Shown: piece by piece, positions 40,822-52,350 of the stretch
Numbering within the stretch: position 1 is the stretch's first letter
Layout: each line of letters opens with the position of its first letter
Source: Cercophora sp. LCS_1
Lineage: Eukaryota > Ascomycota > Sordariomycetes > Sordariales > Lasiosphaeriaceae
Length of the DNA stretch: 64,000 nucleotides
Assembly (NCBI GenBank): GCA_036250225.1
Contig: JAPZLL010000018.1
Location: 186,001 to 250,000 of the forward strand
Reading direction: 5' to 3'
Notes under the pieces: model-generated
What the model was told of the DNA's origin: nothing
The model's input: the letters and a program-made list of their open reading frames with translations, nothing else
Database searches by the model: none
Made by a program: the position numbers and the translations under genes

Positions 40822-43800
40822 ATGCGACTCCTGGAACGCAATACCGCTGGCGATTTCCATCTGAGGCTTGACAGTGCCGACGACAAAGTCCCACCGTATG
40901 CGATACTTTCACACACATGGGGCGACGAGGAGGTCCTCTTCAGGGATATTGAGGACGGTACCTACAAGTGCAAAGCAGGCTATGCCAAGATTCAGTTTTG
41001 CGCAGATCAAGCCGAGCGCGACGGGCTGAAATTCTTCTGGGTCGATACATGCTGCATCGACAAGTCCAACGACACCGAGCTTCAAAAGGCTCTCGACTCT
41101 ATGTTCCGATGGTACCGCAATGCGGCCAAATGCTATGTCTATCTCACAGACGTCTCAACCTGCCAGCAGGATACCGACAACGATCCCGGTTGGGAACAAG
41201 CTTTTCGAAAATCCAGATGGTTCACTCGTGGGTGGACCCTACAAGAGCTTATTGCTCCGACAGTTCTTGAATTCTTCTCCGAAGACCGCAAGGGCCTAGG
41301 CAACAAGACGTCTCTAGCACAGCATATCCACAACATCACCGGTATTCCTCTCGAAGCTCTCCAAGCCAACGCATTGTCCAATTTCAGCTTTGAAGTGCGT
41401 ATGTCGTGGATTGAAAAGCGCAGCACAACACGCGAAGAAGATAAGGCTTACTGCCTATTTGGCATCTTTAACGTACAAATGCCACTTCGGTACGGCGAAG
41501 GAGAAGAAGAAGCCTTTCGGCGGCTGCGAGAGGAAATTAGCAAGCATGGTCGCTGCCTGGCCCATTTCCTTTCCACCAATCCACGTCTTGACAAGAAGCG
41601 TATTGAAGAGTCAAAAGGAGGGTTGCTTGCCGACGCTTACCGCTGGGTTCTCGTTACCCCCGACTTCCAACAATGGCATGACCAGCCAGAGAGCCGCCTT
41701 CTCTGGATAAAAGGAGATCCTGGCAAAGGCAAAACCATGTTGCTGTGCGGCATCATCAACGAGCTAGAGCAAGCCATTGTTGCTGACGGACACTGTCGCA
41801 ATCTGGCATATTTCTTCTGCCAGGCTACCGACTCGCGCATCAATAACGCAACTGCCGTGTTACGTGGCTTAATTTACCTTCTTGCCGACCAGCAACCACG
41901 TCTCATCCCTCATCTGCGCAAATACACCGACGCGGGTGAATCCCTCACCGACGCAAATGCGTGGTTTGCACTCTCGGATATCTTAAGGGAGATGCTAATA
42001 GATCCCAATTTGAAGGCAACCTACCTAGTCGTCGATGCCCTGGACGAATGCATGTACGATCTGCCGAGACTTCTCAAATTTATTGTCGAGAAATTATCTT
42101 CATTTCCTCACGTCAAGTGGATCGTCTCCAGTCGCAACTGGCCGGATATTGAGAAGGATCTCAACGAAGCGACACAAAAAGTGCCACTGTGTCTCGAGTT
42201 GAACGAAGCATCCGTCTCCGAGGCTGTTACTGCATACATCAAGTTTAAGGTACATCGGTTGGCGGAGCGAAACAAATACAAGCCTCATACGCTAGACGCG
42301 GTCCAGAGCTATTTGTTGGAAAACGCACACGGCACCTTCCTATGGGTAGCCTTGGTCTGTGAAAACCTCGCTAAGATCGCGGGATGGAAGGCCCAAAAGA
42401 GGTTGACGGCGTTTCCACCAGGGCTCAATGCACTCTATCGGCGGATGATGGACCAAATCTGCAATTTAGAGGATCTCGATGATGCAGATCTCTGCAAAAG
42501 CATACTGGGCGTTGTGTCGACTGCGCGCAGGCCGATTACCCTAGACGAGCTGGCGACTTTTGTCGACATGCCCAAAGAAGCTTCTACGGATTACGAAGTT
42601 GCAGAGATCATAGGGCTTTGTGGCTCTTTTCTCACACTTCGTAAACGCACAATCTCCTTCATCCATCAATCCGCAAAGGACTTCTTGCTGGGGGCAGCCG
42701 ATGAGGTTTTTCCCTCCGGGATAGGAGCCATACATCACGCCATCTTCTCGCGGTCGCTACGAGTCATGACGGACACATTGCGCCGCGACATCTACAGCCT
42801 TGGCGCCCTTGGATCTTCCATCAACGACGCTAAGCCACCCGATCCAGACCCGCTGGCCGTTACACGATATGCTTGTGTTTACTGGGTTGATCATCTCTAT
42901 GACTGGCAGTCGGGCGACAATATTAAGCACCCAGATATTTTCCAAGATGGCGGTGTCATCGATGACTTTCTGAGGAAGCACTATCTCCACTGGCTCGAAG
43001 CTCTTTCACTTTGTAGGAGCATGCCATACGGGGTATTGTCAATAGCGAAGCTCGAGAGCATTCTTCAGGTTAGCCCTACCCGATGATAACCATCTTTATC
43101 GTTAAGCGGTTCTAACATCAATTTAGCAAAAGACCATTGCATCACAGTTACCAAGCCTGGTTTACGACATGCGCCGATTCATTCTATACTGCAGCTGGCT
43201 AGTTGAGAATCATCCTCTTCAGGTGTACGCTTCAGCACTTGTGTTCAGCCCAGCCCGCAGTATAACAAGAGGCCTATTCAAGCAGGAAGAACGGAGGTGG
43301 ATTGCTGCCGGACCAGTTGTAGAACATGATTGGGATGCATGCCGGCAGACGCTCGAGGGCCATAGCAGTTCCGTTATGTCCGTTGCGTTCTCCCCCGATT
43401 CAAAGCTTGTTGCATCCGGGTCACGCGACAAGACTATTAAAATCTGGGATATGGCAACAGGGGCCTGTATGCAGACGCTCGAGGGCCATGGCAGTTTCGT
43501 CAGATCCGTTGCGTTCTCCCCCGATTCAAAGCTCATTGCATCCGGGTCACACGACGACACCGTTAAAATATGGGATACGGCAACGGGGGCCTGTATGCAG
43601 ACGCTCAAGGGCCATGGCAGTTTCGTCAGATCCGTTGCGTTCTCCCCCGATTCAAAGCTTGTTGCATCCGGGTCATACGACAAGACTGTTAAAATCTGGG
43701 ATATGGCAACGGGGGCCTGTATGCAAACGCTCGAGGGCCATGGCAGTTCCGTCAACTCCGTTGCGTTCTCCCCCGATTCAAAGCTCGTTGCATCCGGGTC

Positions 43801-45209
43801 ATACGACAAGACTGTTAAAATCTGGGATATGGCAACGGGGGCCTGTATGCAGACGCTCGAGGGCCATGGCAGTTTCGTCAACTCCGTTGCGTTCTCCCCC
43901 GATTCAAAGCTTGTTGCATCCGGGTCATACGATGAGACTGTTAAAATCTGGGATATGGCAACGGGGGCCTGTATGCAGACGCTTAAGGGCCATGGCAATT
44001 CCGTCAACTCCGTTGCGTTCTCCCCCGATTCAAAGCTTGTTGCATCCGGGTCATACGACAAGACTGTTAAGATCTGGGATATGGCAACAGGGGCCTGTAT
44101 GCAGACGCTCGAGGGCCATGGCGATCCCATCAACTCCATTGCGTTCTCCCCCGATTCAAAGCTTGTTGCATCCGGGTCACACGACGACACCGTTAAAATA
44201 TGGGATACGGCAACGGGGGCCTGTATGCAGACGCTCAAGGGCCATGGCAGTTTCGTCAGATCCGTTGCGTTCTCCCCCGATTCAAAGCTTGTTGCATCCG
44301 GGTCAGACGATGAGACTGTTAAGATCTGGGATATGGCAACAGGGGCCTGTATACAAACGCTTAAGGGCCATGGCAGTTTCGTCAGATCCGTTGCGTTCTC
44401 CCCCGATTCAAAGCTTGTTGCATCCGGGTCAGACGATGAGACTGTTAAGATCTGGGATATGGCAACAGGGGCCTGTATACAAACGCTTAAGGGCCATGGC
44501 GATCCCATCAACTCCATTGCGTTCTCCCCCGATTCAAAGCTTGTTGCATCCGGGTCAGACGATGAGACTATTAAGATCTGGGATATGGCAACGGGGGCCT
44601 GTATACAAACGCTTAAGGGCCATGGCGATCCAGTCATTTCCGTTGCGTTCTCCCCCGATTCAAAGCTTGTTGCATCCGGGTCAGACGATGAGACTATTAA
44701 GATCTGGGATATGGCAACGGGGGCCTGTATACAAACGCTTAAGNNNNNNNNNNNNNNNNNNNNNNNNNNNNNNNNNNNNNNNNNNNNNNNNNNNNNNNNN
44801 NNNNNNNNNNNNNNNNNNNNNNNNNNNNNNNNNNNNNCTTAAGGGCCATGGCGATCCAGTCATTTCCGTTGCGTTCTCCCCCGATTCAAAGCTTGTTGCA
44901 TCCGGGTCATACGACAAGACTATTAACACCTGGGATATGGCAACGGGGGCCTGTACGCAGACGCCCGAGGGGTGTAGTTCCATTGGCTCCTCAAAATTTA
45001 TTACTTCCTGGTCAGACAATGCGAAAAGCCACTCTCACCAAGACTATGGTATAGGCTCGGACGGCAGATGGGTTACAAAGGGCTCAGAAAACTGGCTGTG
45101 GCTGCCTCCAGGATGCGTGTCGGCATGTTCGGCCGTAGCGGCATCAACTATTGCCATTGGCTGTATATCGGGACGTGTCCTGATTATGACTTTCCCGACA
45201 GACAGCTAA
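40822..45209 (+). CDS. HET-NACHT-WD40 STAND receptor (HNWD type)
   Basis: Exon 1 is 40822-43068 and exon 2 starts at 43127, after a 58-nt intron (GTTAGC donor, TCTAACATC branch, TTTAG acceptor). The frame runs into an N gap at 44744-44837 and resumes at 44838, ending at 45209. HET domain (about 25-190): YAILSHTWGDEEVLF, FFWVDTCCIDK, SRWFTRGWTLQELIAP. NACHT NTPase: Walker A GDPGKGKT at 298-305, Walker B YLVVDALDEC at about 401-410. After a helical region ending DMRRFIL come 42-residue WD40 repeats: 11 complete before the gap and one after it. This is the architecture of Podospora HET-D, HET-E and HET-R nonself receptors, in which the WD propeller recognises a partner and the HET domain triggers cell death. 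The post-gap frame differs by one from the pre-gap frame, which I attribute to the arbitrary gap length. Confidence 0.9.
43349..44960 (+). repeat. Tandem 126-bp WD40 repeats, near-identical
   Basis: The units begin at the ACG of T-L-(E/K)-G-H. Eleven 126-bp units run exactly from 43349 to 44734. A further unit begins and is cut by the gap, and one more ends at 44960. DNA identity between units is very high; differences cluster at repeat positions 7, 8, 10, 26 and 28. The last post-gap unit diverges at its end (INTWDMATGACTQ), marking the 3' border of the array. Confidence 0.95.
44744..44837. other. Assembly gap (94 N) inside the WD40 array
   Basis: 94 undetermined bases interrupt the array between two copies of CTTAAG. 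Flanking copies of the same unit position are 100 bases apart across the gap, whereas the repeat period is 126. The gap length therefore cannot be right, and the true number of missing units is unknown. Confidence 0.98.
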
Positions 45210-46529
45210 TACTCTCTTCCTCTCTCTTTTTCTTTTATCATAGCGTGCCACAGGAGGGGTCTGGGGGGCTTCTTTAATTTATAGTTGTTATAGTATTCTA
45301 GAATCTTCCATGCCTCAGCTTTCTAATCATTCGAGTGCCCCCTTCCGCTCTGACGACGGAGCAAGGTGTGGCGACTTTATATACAGACTGTGGCGAAGTC
45401 GGAACAAATACGAGATCCGACGTTGACTTCAACGCTGCACAACACTTCCGGACTAAAGCTTCAAATTTCTTTTTCTGTTTTGCAGATTGGCCAGGCCTTT
45501 CAGGACCCATCGGAGCTATTCTGGTTTCCAATTGGCTGTTCCTTTATCGCTCCGATAAGATTGGCTTATCAGAGGCCGCCCATGGTGGGATGGAGCTTGG
45601 CAGCCGGAAACGGCATAGCGTACTGTGGTGGCTGGTTCTTCAAATCTGCAAGATCGCATCATCTCTCTGCAGAACACACCAGGACAGTTTCTCTAGGCTT
45701 CCTTTGGCGGGCCGCTCGTCGGCACGGTCTCTACTGTGAAAGGTTCTTCAGCAACCACGCCACACGGGGCCAACTCAGCACAGTACCACTGGATTACCGC
45801 TTTGGCACTTGCACATGACCAAACACGTGGCCTCGCGTCAACCTCGCGTGGTATTGCGCATGCCCAACAGCTCGCGCCGGGACGCGGTTGGCGGATCCCA
45901 CCGCAACCTTGGTGGAGCACCTGTGCACGGTCTGAACTTTTTGCTAAAATTTGTCTCTGAGGCTGAAGTGCTCCTTCTTTTCTCCAGGCGCCAGGGGCAT
46001 GGACCTTTCGTCATCACGTTAGCGTCCCAATTAGGCGCGCCACTTTCAACGGCCTTGTCCCGGTGCGATGGGAGACCATCGAACGCCCTAGCTTGGCATC
46101 GCCAAATCGGGCGGGCTCATCAGTCTCGGCTCAAACACTTGGACCGCTAATGAGTACTTGATGGCTGCAGCTGCATGTCCAAACAATGGGATACCAGACG
46201 TCCAAACACTGAGAGGAAAGGGGGAAAGCAAATAACTTAGCGCTATGATTACGGTACTCGGGGACACGGCTTGAACTTGGGTAGGATCAGCATTGACGCA
46301 GGAGGCGCGTGAGGAAAACTGCGGAGCCCTGAGATTCGTGCATCAGAGTAATTTCCACCACAGCTCCAGCGCGTTTTCCCAGAGCAGAGCTGCAGACACT
46401 TCCTCGGGGACGCAGATCTTGCATATATTTGACGGTCGTATGTCTGGGCGCCCAGCTTTCCCCCGATTCCCGTAGCATTGGCATTCACGTCACCACTGTG
46501 CACGTCATCACTTTGTCAAATTTCTCAGG
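45210..46529. other. Gene-free stretch
   Basis: Several overlapping frames exist (45335-45739, 45366-45818) but lack motifs or consistent coding character. The stretch after the NLR gene is possibly decayed repeat DNA. Confidence 0.4.
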
Positions 46530-47251
46530 ATGAAATCCGTGCTCGTCCTTCTCTCCGGGGCGGCCGCCGCGATGGCGGTCGACAACACCATCTGGGCCAC
46601 TGTCACGGATCCGGGATGCTCCCCCTGCCTCGACGACATCATCGCCGCCGGCCCCGACGACGGCAACATGAACTCGAAGGCGTTCGCCGAGTATCTCTGC
46701 GCGGGCAAGGGCGGGAGCGAGGTGGCGCTGTGTATCCCCGAGTGCGGATCCACGACGGCCGACTCCGATGACCCGATGGACTTGGTGTATGCGAGCCAAC
46801 AGTCCGGCATGATCATGACTTCGTGGTTTGCCTACTGGTATCTCCCTCCCTCTGTCCATCCGACGAATGGCTATTGATCTGTTTTCCCGGCAGCGTCGAC
46901 TATTACCCCGAGGAGATGTGCGAAGGTTTTAAGGGCCAGGATTACGCCGACGAGGTATGCACTGAGCTTGGCGCCTCCTCACACGGTGGCTCCGGCGCCA
47001 GCTCTAGCTCTAGCTCCGGCTCCGGCTCCGACTCTACCTCTTCTGAGTCCAGCGATACCACAACGTCGCCTGAAGGAGGATCGACGGGGAAGACCCAGCC
47101 GACAACCACAGCGGCTGCCGGAGGTGGCCAACAGTCCCAGAAGACCTCAACCCCGAGCAGCGGAGCCGCTGCTGTTGCCATAGGGGGTGTAAGTGTTGCC
47201 TTGTGGGAAACGTCGCTTGTTGGACTAGTTGCGTTGCTGGTGAATATTTAA
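46530..47251 (+). CDS. Secreted Cys-rich, probably GPI-anchored protein
   Basis: Two exons, 46530-46837 and 46894-47251, with a 56-nt intron starting GTATCT and ending CGGCAG; 221 residues. A signal peptide is clear (MKSVLVLLSGAAAAMA). The mature part has about eight Cys (CSPC, YLCAG, LCIPEC, YCVDYY, MCEGF, EVCTEL), consistent with a small disulfide-bonded extracellular domain. It is followed by a Ser/Gly/Thr-rich stalk and a C-terminal hydrophobic tail (SVALWETSLVGLVALLV) suited to GPI attachment. The splice creates the YC of the fourth Cys group, supporting the model. It is probably a cell-wall or effector-like surface protein; function unknown. Confidence 0.75.
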
Positions 47252-47853
47252 ACGTTCAGACCGGGGTTTTTTTTTGGTGGGTGGATATTCGTCCCATTCA
47301 TTCAAACTAGACTGTTAGCTGAACGGGTATGGCAATAGAAGGTGGCTTCTTCTGGTTAGATAATAGAATGCCCGTATATATCTTTGCAGTTTTGTTTTTT
47401 AACATTTTTGAGTCAGCCATGGCAGCCACTCGCGTTCCTACAACAAGCATCTCTTCATGTTGTGGGACGACCTAAGGTGGTCCGTATACCAAGTAGGGCT
47501 TGAGGACGCGGCTAGATTGGGAGCAGCTAGGCTCGCGACTGCCACTAGGGCGAGGGTCACCGCCACGCTCATCTCGGTGGTGTCCGCCTGAACCGTGCTT
47601 CGGCGATGATAACTGGGCACGAGAGGACTCATGCTCAAGACATCACACAACTTTCAATTTGCAATAAATGCATTCTGGAAGACATTGCGCCTCCGAGTGG
47701 CCATATACCTTAGCGATTGTCGACAGGTGCTGTACTAAAAGTCTAATACATTGCCCAAGAGCAAGTTGGAAAAAAAAAAAGAGATGTAAGAACGGCTTGC
47801 AGAGGACGCCAGGATGTCTTCGCCAAGGACTCAGTCTCACTCCCTGGAGCATC
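47252..47853. other. Convergent intergenic region
   Basis: Lies between the ends of the Cys-rich surface gene and the P450 gene. It is T/A-rich with homopolymers (near 47267-47275 and 47770-47779). Nothing coding is seen. Confidence 0.4.
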
Positions 47854-49678
47854 CTACCAGCCCATACGCTCGGCCTCAACTTTGTAGGTCTCAGAGTAGT
47901 GGTCCAGAATATCCTGCTTGCTACGTCCAGGTCTTAGTTTCAGCGAGACATCGAGGTTTTTCGGATGGAAAGTGATGAGTCCCTGGACAAAGCCCGTGTC
48001 GACGCTTAGATCGAGCTCCTCCCCTTCTTGGGCAGGCAGCACATCAAATGCCCACAGCATCTTGGCCAGCCCCAGTATCAGGCTCTGCTTGGCGAGCAGC
48101 ATTCCCGGGCAGACCCGGCGCCCGAATCCAAACGAGTACGTGGCCCGCGTGCTCGCCGATGCAGAGCTCATCGATGCCTCCATGGTGGCCGGGTCGTGCG
48201 CCGCGCCCGGCCGCATCCCGAAGGGGTGGCGCAGGAACCGTTCCGGCTCGAACTTATCGGGCGACTCGTAGTCCTCGGGAGAGTGGTGTATGTGCCACAC
48301 GTTCGCGTATACGGCCGTGTGCTTGGGAATCTGGTATCCCTCGTACACATCGTCTTGAGCGGGAGCGTGAGGAATGCCCTGCGGCGCAACAGGTCGCCAC
48401 CGATTAACCTGTGTATTGTCATTTGTTAACCAGGTCCTGATCTCTCCTTTGTCAGCATCTTTTTGGAGAGTTGCTTGCCTCGTGCCAAAATGCCTCTGTG
48501 TAAGTCAGGCGAGCAACGTCAGCAGACTTCAACGGCGCCCCGTCCCCGCCCGACACTTGCAACACCTCGTCCCTGATGCGTTGCTGCACCTCTGGGTACT
48601 TGGCCACGATCATCAGCATGGTGGAAAAGGTGGCAAGCGACGTGTACATGGCGGCGGCGACGATATTCCACGCCGTAAGGCCCACGTCCGTCCACAAGAC
48701 CTTGTCTCCGTTCTCCCGCTGCTCTCCCTGCTCCCGCTGCTCTCGCAGCATCGTGGCCCCGAGGCTCTCGTAGTACCCTTCGGTTCTGTCGTTGGGAACG
48801 GCGTGGTCCAGCGCCGCGCGGTGCTCCTTGGCGGCGCTGAGGAACTGGCCTGCGATCTCGAACACGTCCTTCGCGACGACGCGTGACTTGGCCCTCCACT
48901 CGGCCATGCCAAATCTGCCGGGGAGATAGCGGAGCACCGGGATCGAGTCCATCAGGCTGGGCTTGTGGAGCATCATGTAGCCGGCGGTCCCGCTTCGGAA
49001 GGCGTCCATGTCAAAGCCGTGGCGGGCCATGTCGTCCGGCCGCCACCCACATACGGCGATGCACGGCACGCTCGTGACCCAGGTCAGGATGATGTCCTCG
49101 AGCTTGGCGCGCCGGGTGTTCGGACCGGCCTCGAGCAGCGCAACCAGCACGCGGGCCGTCTCGGCGTCGTTCATCGGGTGCAGGCGCGCGACGGCGGCCG
49201 CGCTGCCGAGGGCGCCGCTGAACTCGCGGCGCCACCGCGTCAGCCAGGGCCCGCTGTCGTGGAAGAGGGAGGCGGGGACTTGGTGCGTCTGGAACTTCCA
49301 TTTCTCGTCCTCGCCGTTCGGTCGCGGCCGGTCGCTGTAGATGGCGCCGCGCCGCTCAAACAGATCGCGCACCATCCGTGCGCTGTTCAGCACCACGATG
49401 TTGTTGGCGCCCAACTTGACGCCCAGCGGCCTGTCTTGGCCGTACTTGCGCGCCCAGGCGCTGTAGGTCAGAGCAGGAATCGATTTGTTGATCTGGAAGA
49501 GGTTGCCGAGGCCCGGGAGACCGAGCGGGCCCGGGGGAAAGTCCCTCGGGCGACGAGCGTAAGAAAGTAGTAAAAAGACGACATTGCCGGCGACAAGAAG
49601 GGCAACCGAAATGAGGAAGGACGGAGAAAGGATGAGGGCAGTTAGGTCCGTCATGGCACTCGAATTCGTTGACATCAT
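47854..49678 (-). CDS. Cytochrome P450 of the polyketide cluster
   Basis: Two exons: 49678-48479 and 48408-47854, 584 residues. The 70-nt intron (48478-48409) begins GCAAGC and ends ACACAG, so it is a GC-AG intron. Removing it makes the K-helix ExxR (AFWHE joined to VNRWRP), which the unspliced frame lacks. An N-terminal anchor (SFLISVALLVAGNVVFLLL) is followed by RDFPPGPLGLPGLGN. Later blocks include KFEPERFLRHPF and the haem loop FGFGRRVCPGM with the Cys ligand. The I-helix region reads AAAMYTSLATFS, and the usual (A/G)Gx(D/E)T motif is not evident. The overall type resembles O-methylsterigmatocystin-oxidoreductase-like fungal P450s. As the left-most member of the PKS cluster it probably oxidises the released polyketide. 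Confidence 0.87.
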
Positions 49679-50719
49679 GTTGGAGAGATGTTGACTTGAA
49701 AGTTTTGTGGGAAAAAGGGCTTGCTGAGGATGGTAGCTAGGTAGGGAGAAGGGTATTGTGAGACGCACAATACCTGTCCAAAGCGTAATATACCTACCTA
49801 GACTGTTGCTCAATAGGTGGACTAGGCCATCAGGCCCGACTCAAGTTTCTCAAACGTTTGGCAACCTGGCAGGCTCCGAATCGGACAGCTGCTAGCTGAC
49901 AAATCGCCTCTAAAGAAAACAATGTCTTGATGTGCTCGGAACCGGCGTGTTGGCCGGCGTGATTACCGATACCCCAGACCGCAAATCGGCAGACAAGCAG
50001 CGTCAGCTCCGATTGAATTCCTTCCGGTCGGTGTTTTGTCTCTTAAGTCGGTCGGCCGGTCGGTCTGTCGGTCGGTGTTTTGCCTCCCAAGTCGGTCCGA
50101 GTTGTCGGTCCTTGGTCGGCTAGGGGCTCCAGGGCTTCCAGGGAGCGGTCGGCCGTTGGACACATCGGAGCTGCGAGGCTCGCAGCCGCGCCTTGGCATG
50201 CGTTGACTACGGCTATCTTACCTACTTAGGAAGGTGTTGTTTTGAGTCCTTGGTGGTTAGACTGAGTAAGCTACGTACCGGCGATCTGCGTCCTGTGTCG
50301 CTTAAATTTATGTATTGCAGTGTGGTAAGCCGGAGGCTGACCGGGGCAAAATGAACCCGGCTTCCTCACGTTCATCCTAAAAGTCTTGCCCCTATCTCAC
50401 GGGGCGCACACTTCTACCGGGGTTATCCAGCCCCCTAGGCCCTGGCTGGAACGAGGAAGAAGAGGGTTTGATTGCAAGCTTCGGTATTCCTTCGATTTTA
50501 AGCTTCTTACAATTTGCAATCTAGATGGAGTAATTATGCTGTGACAAAGAATTTCTATCCCATGTTTTCTGACGCCTGACGCCCTTCACCGGCATCGACA
50601 ATTCATGCCCCGCTGCTGTGATAAAGCAACTATAGGCATCAGACTAATGCCACGCCTTCTCAACGCGCCCCTGCGAGTTTGAGTCGTGAGTGCGTGTGTG
50701 TGCATCGCCCCACTGTCTT
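49679..50719. other. Intergenic, P450 promoter and GTCGG repeats
   Basis: Holds the P450 upstream region and a GTCGG-rich repeat (described separately). Frames in this stretch are repeat-driven and not called. Confidence 0.45.
50025..50122. repeat. GTCGG-rich repeat with an imperfect 29-bp direct duplication
   Basis: GGTCGGTGTTTTG is present twice (about 50026 and 50070), each copy followed after six to eight bases by AAGTCGGTC. Between and after them are many GGTCGG/GGCCGG units. No protein-coding meaning is apparent. Confidence 0.7.
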
Positions 50720-52350
50720 TTAAAAAACCGCCCAAAACTTCTTGGTGTAGAGAGTCTTGGCGTAGAAGACAACGGCCGACCCAGCGAGGGACATGACACC
50801 TCCAAAGATCTTGACGTGCAGCCAACCATCGTCAGCCGAACTCGGGCCACGCAAGATGCGCCCGCCGATGGGCGCCATGGTGAGAGCGGGAAGCGAGAGG
50901 ACGAGCATGACGACGCCGATCCGGTAGCCGATCTGGGGCAGAGGAGATACGGACGCAGGCAGGGCCGCAAGGAGGCTGACGAAGGCGCCCGAGAGGAAGC
51001 CGAACGCGATGGCGAAGCCGATGGCGGCTGACTGGTATGTGGCCGGGATCCAGAGGGCCAGCTCGACGATCCCCGAGGCGGCACCAGCGATGACAAACAC
51101 GTTCCATCGGCCGGCGATATCAGACCAGTATCCAGAGCCCAGACGGCCGAAAAGACTTTGTAAGCAAGGTTAGCCACCTGTCAAGCAAATTCTAGCGTTT
51201 TTAGCCCAAGGTGGGTGCGGTAGGTTAAACTCACCTCGCACCATTGAAGATGGACACCAGGTAGAGCGACATGGATTCCGACACTTTAGCCTGCTCAAAA
51301 GCCTGCAAGGCCAAGTAGTTGACCGGGATGAAGATGCCGTACATCAGGATGAACATTCCCAGCAACATGACGACGAAAGGGAACTCCTTGAAGGGAGCGG
51401 TTAGGGTTGCCGCCGGCGTCTTCTTGGGCACGGGCGCTGTTCTCAGTCGGAGGGTGAATATCGCGATGATCTGCAAGGCCAAGATGACGAAGCCGGCGAT
51501 CCGCATGGCCCAGGGATACCCGGTGCTCGGATTCTGGATCAGGCGATTGATCATGATGGGGAAGACGACGCCGCCGAGAGACGAGCCCGTCACCATGACG
51601 CCCATCGCAAGGCCTCTCTTTTTATTGAACCAGGTCGCGATGGTCGAAATCGCTGTCGTCGGTGTTTTGTCAGCAAAGAAAGGAAAATAGGTCAAGGAAT
51701 GGACCATGAGGCCGTGGGACATGGAAGTAACCTACCGGGCGAGTACAGCAAGCTGAGACCGATGGCACTGCAGACGCCCTGGGCCAAGAGGAACTGGTAG
51801 TACTCGGTTGCCAGGGATGCCATCATGAGTCCAAAAACATGCAAGAAGGTGCCGGCCAGGACGAGCGGCGTCGGGCCATACTTGTCAAACAAGAAGCCGA
51901 CGGCAGGCCCGAGGAAAAAGAGAAAAAAGATCTCGAGCGACGGGATCCATGAAATGGTGCTGCTGTCGTAGTCCCTGAGAGGACCAAGTTCGTAATAGCT
52001 TTGAAAGATGCCCACACCTACCAAACGAGTTAATTAGGTACAATAGCTTAGGGCCTGAGTGCCTGAGTGCCAAGAAGAGGCGGCGTCGGGTAAATGGTCC
52101 GATCAGTTTCGGGACGGGCCAGTGGAGCTTATTACTTACTGTTCATCCAGCCGAAGCTGTTGAAGGAGCAGCACCAGGCGCCAAGAACAGCGAGCCAGGC
52201 ACCAGTGCCGCCATCAGGAGGGCCTTCGTCTTGCAGCTGTACCTCGTTATCTGATTTGTTGGGACCACGAGACAGCTGTGATTCGTCGGGTGTTTGGAAC
52301 ACTCCCTCCCCGGTGTCGCTATCGGTTGGTGCAGTCTTTTCTGAAGACAT
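50720..52350 (-). CDS. MFS transporter, monocarboxylate (MCT/SLC16-like) type
   Basis: Four exons: 52350-52140, 52017-51736, 51652-51235, 51155-50720, with introns of 122, 83 and 79 nt, all GT-AG. The spliced protein has 448 residues. A hydrophilic acidic N-terminus leads to PPDGGTGAWLAVLGAW, and GWMNSVGIFQSYYEL is completed across the first splice. SWIPSLEIFFLFFLGP, LYSPAISTIATWFNKKRGLAMG and FGRLGSGYWSDIAGRW are classic MCT-family blocks. About 12 membrane segments can be counted. Such proteins export or import small organic acids. In biosynthetic clusters they usually act as product exporters or as self-protection. It lies between the P450 and the regulator gene. Confidence 0.9.

Noticed and set aside
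43219..44637. 472-codon minus-strand frame opposite the WD40 array
   Set aside because: It is the periodic antisense shadow of the 126-bp repeats. The plus strand encodes canonical WD40 units in phase with HET and NACHT domains.
43326..44743. Second plus-strand long frame over the WD40 array (SPPIQSLLHPGH-type repeats)
   Set aside because: It stays open only because 126 is divisible by three; it has no family resemblance. After the gap the same frame number becomes the true one, because of the wrong gap length.
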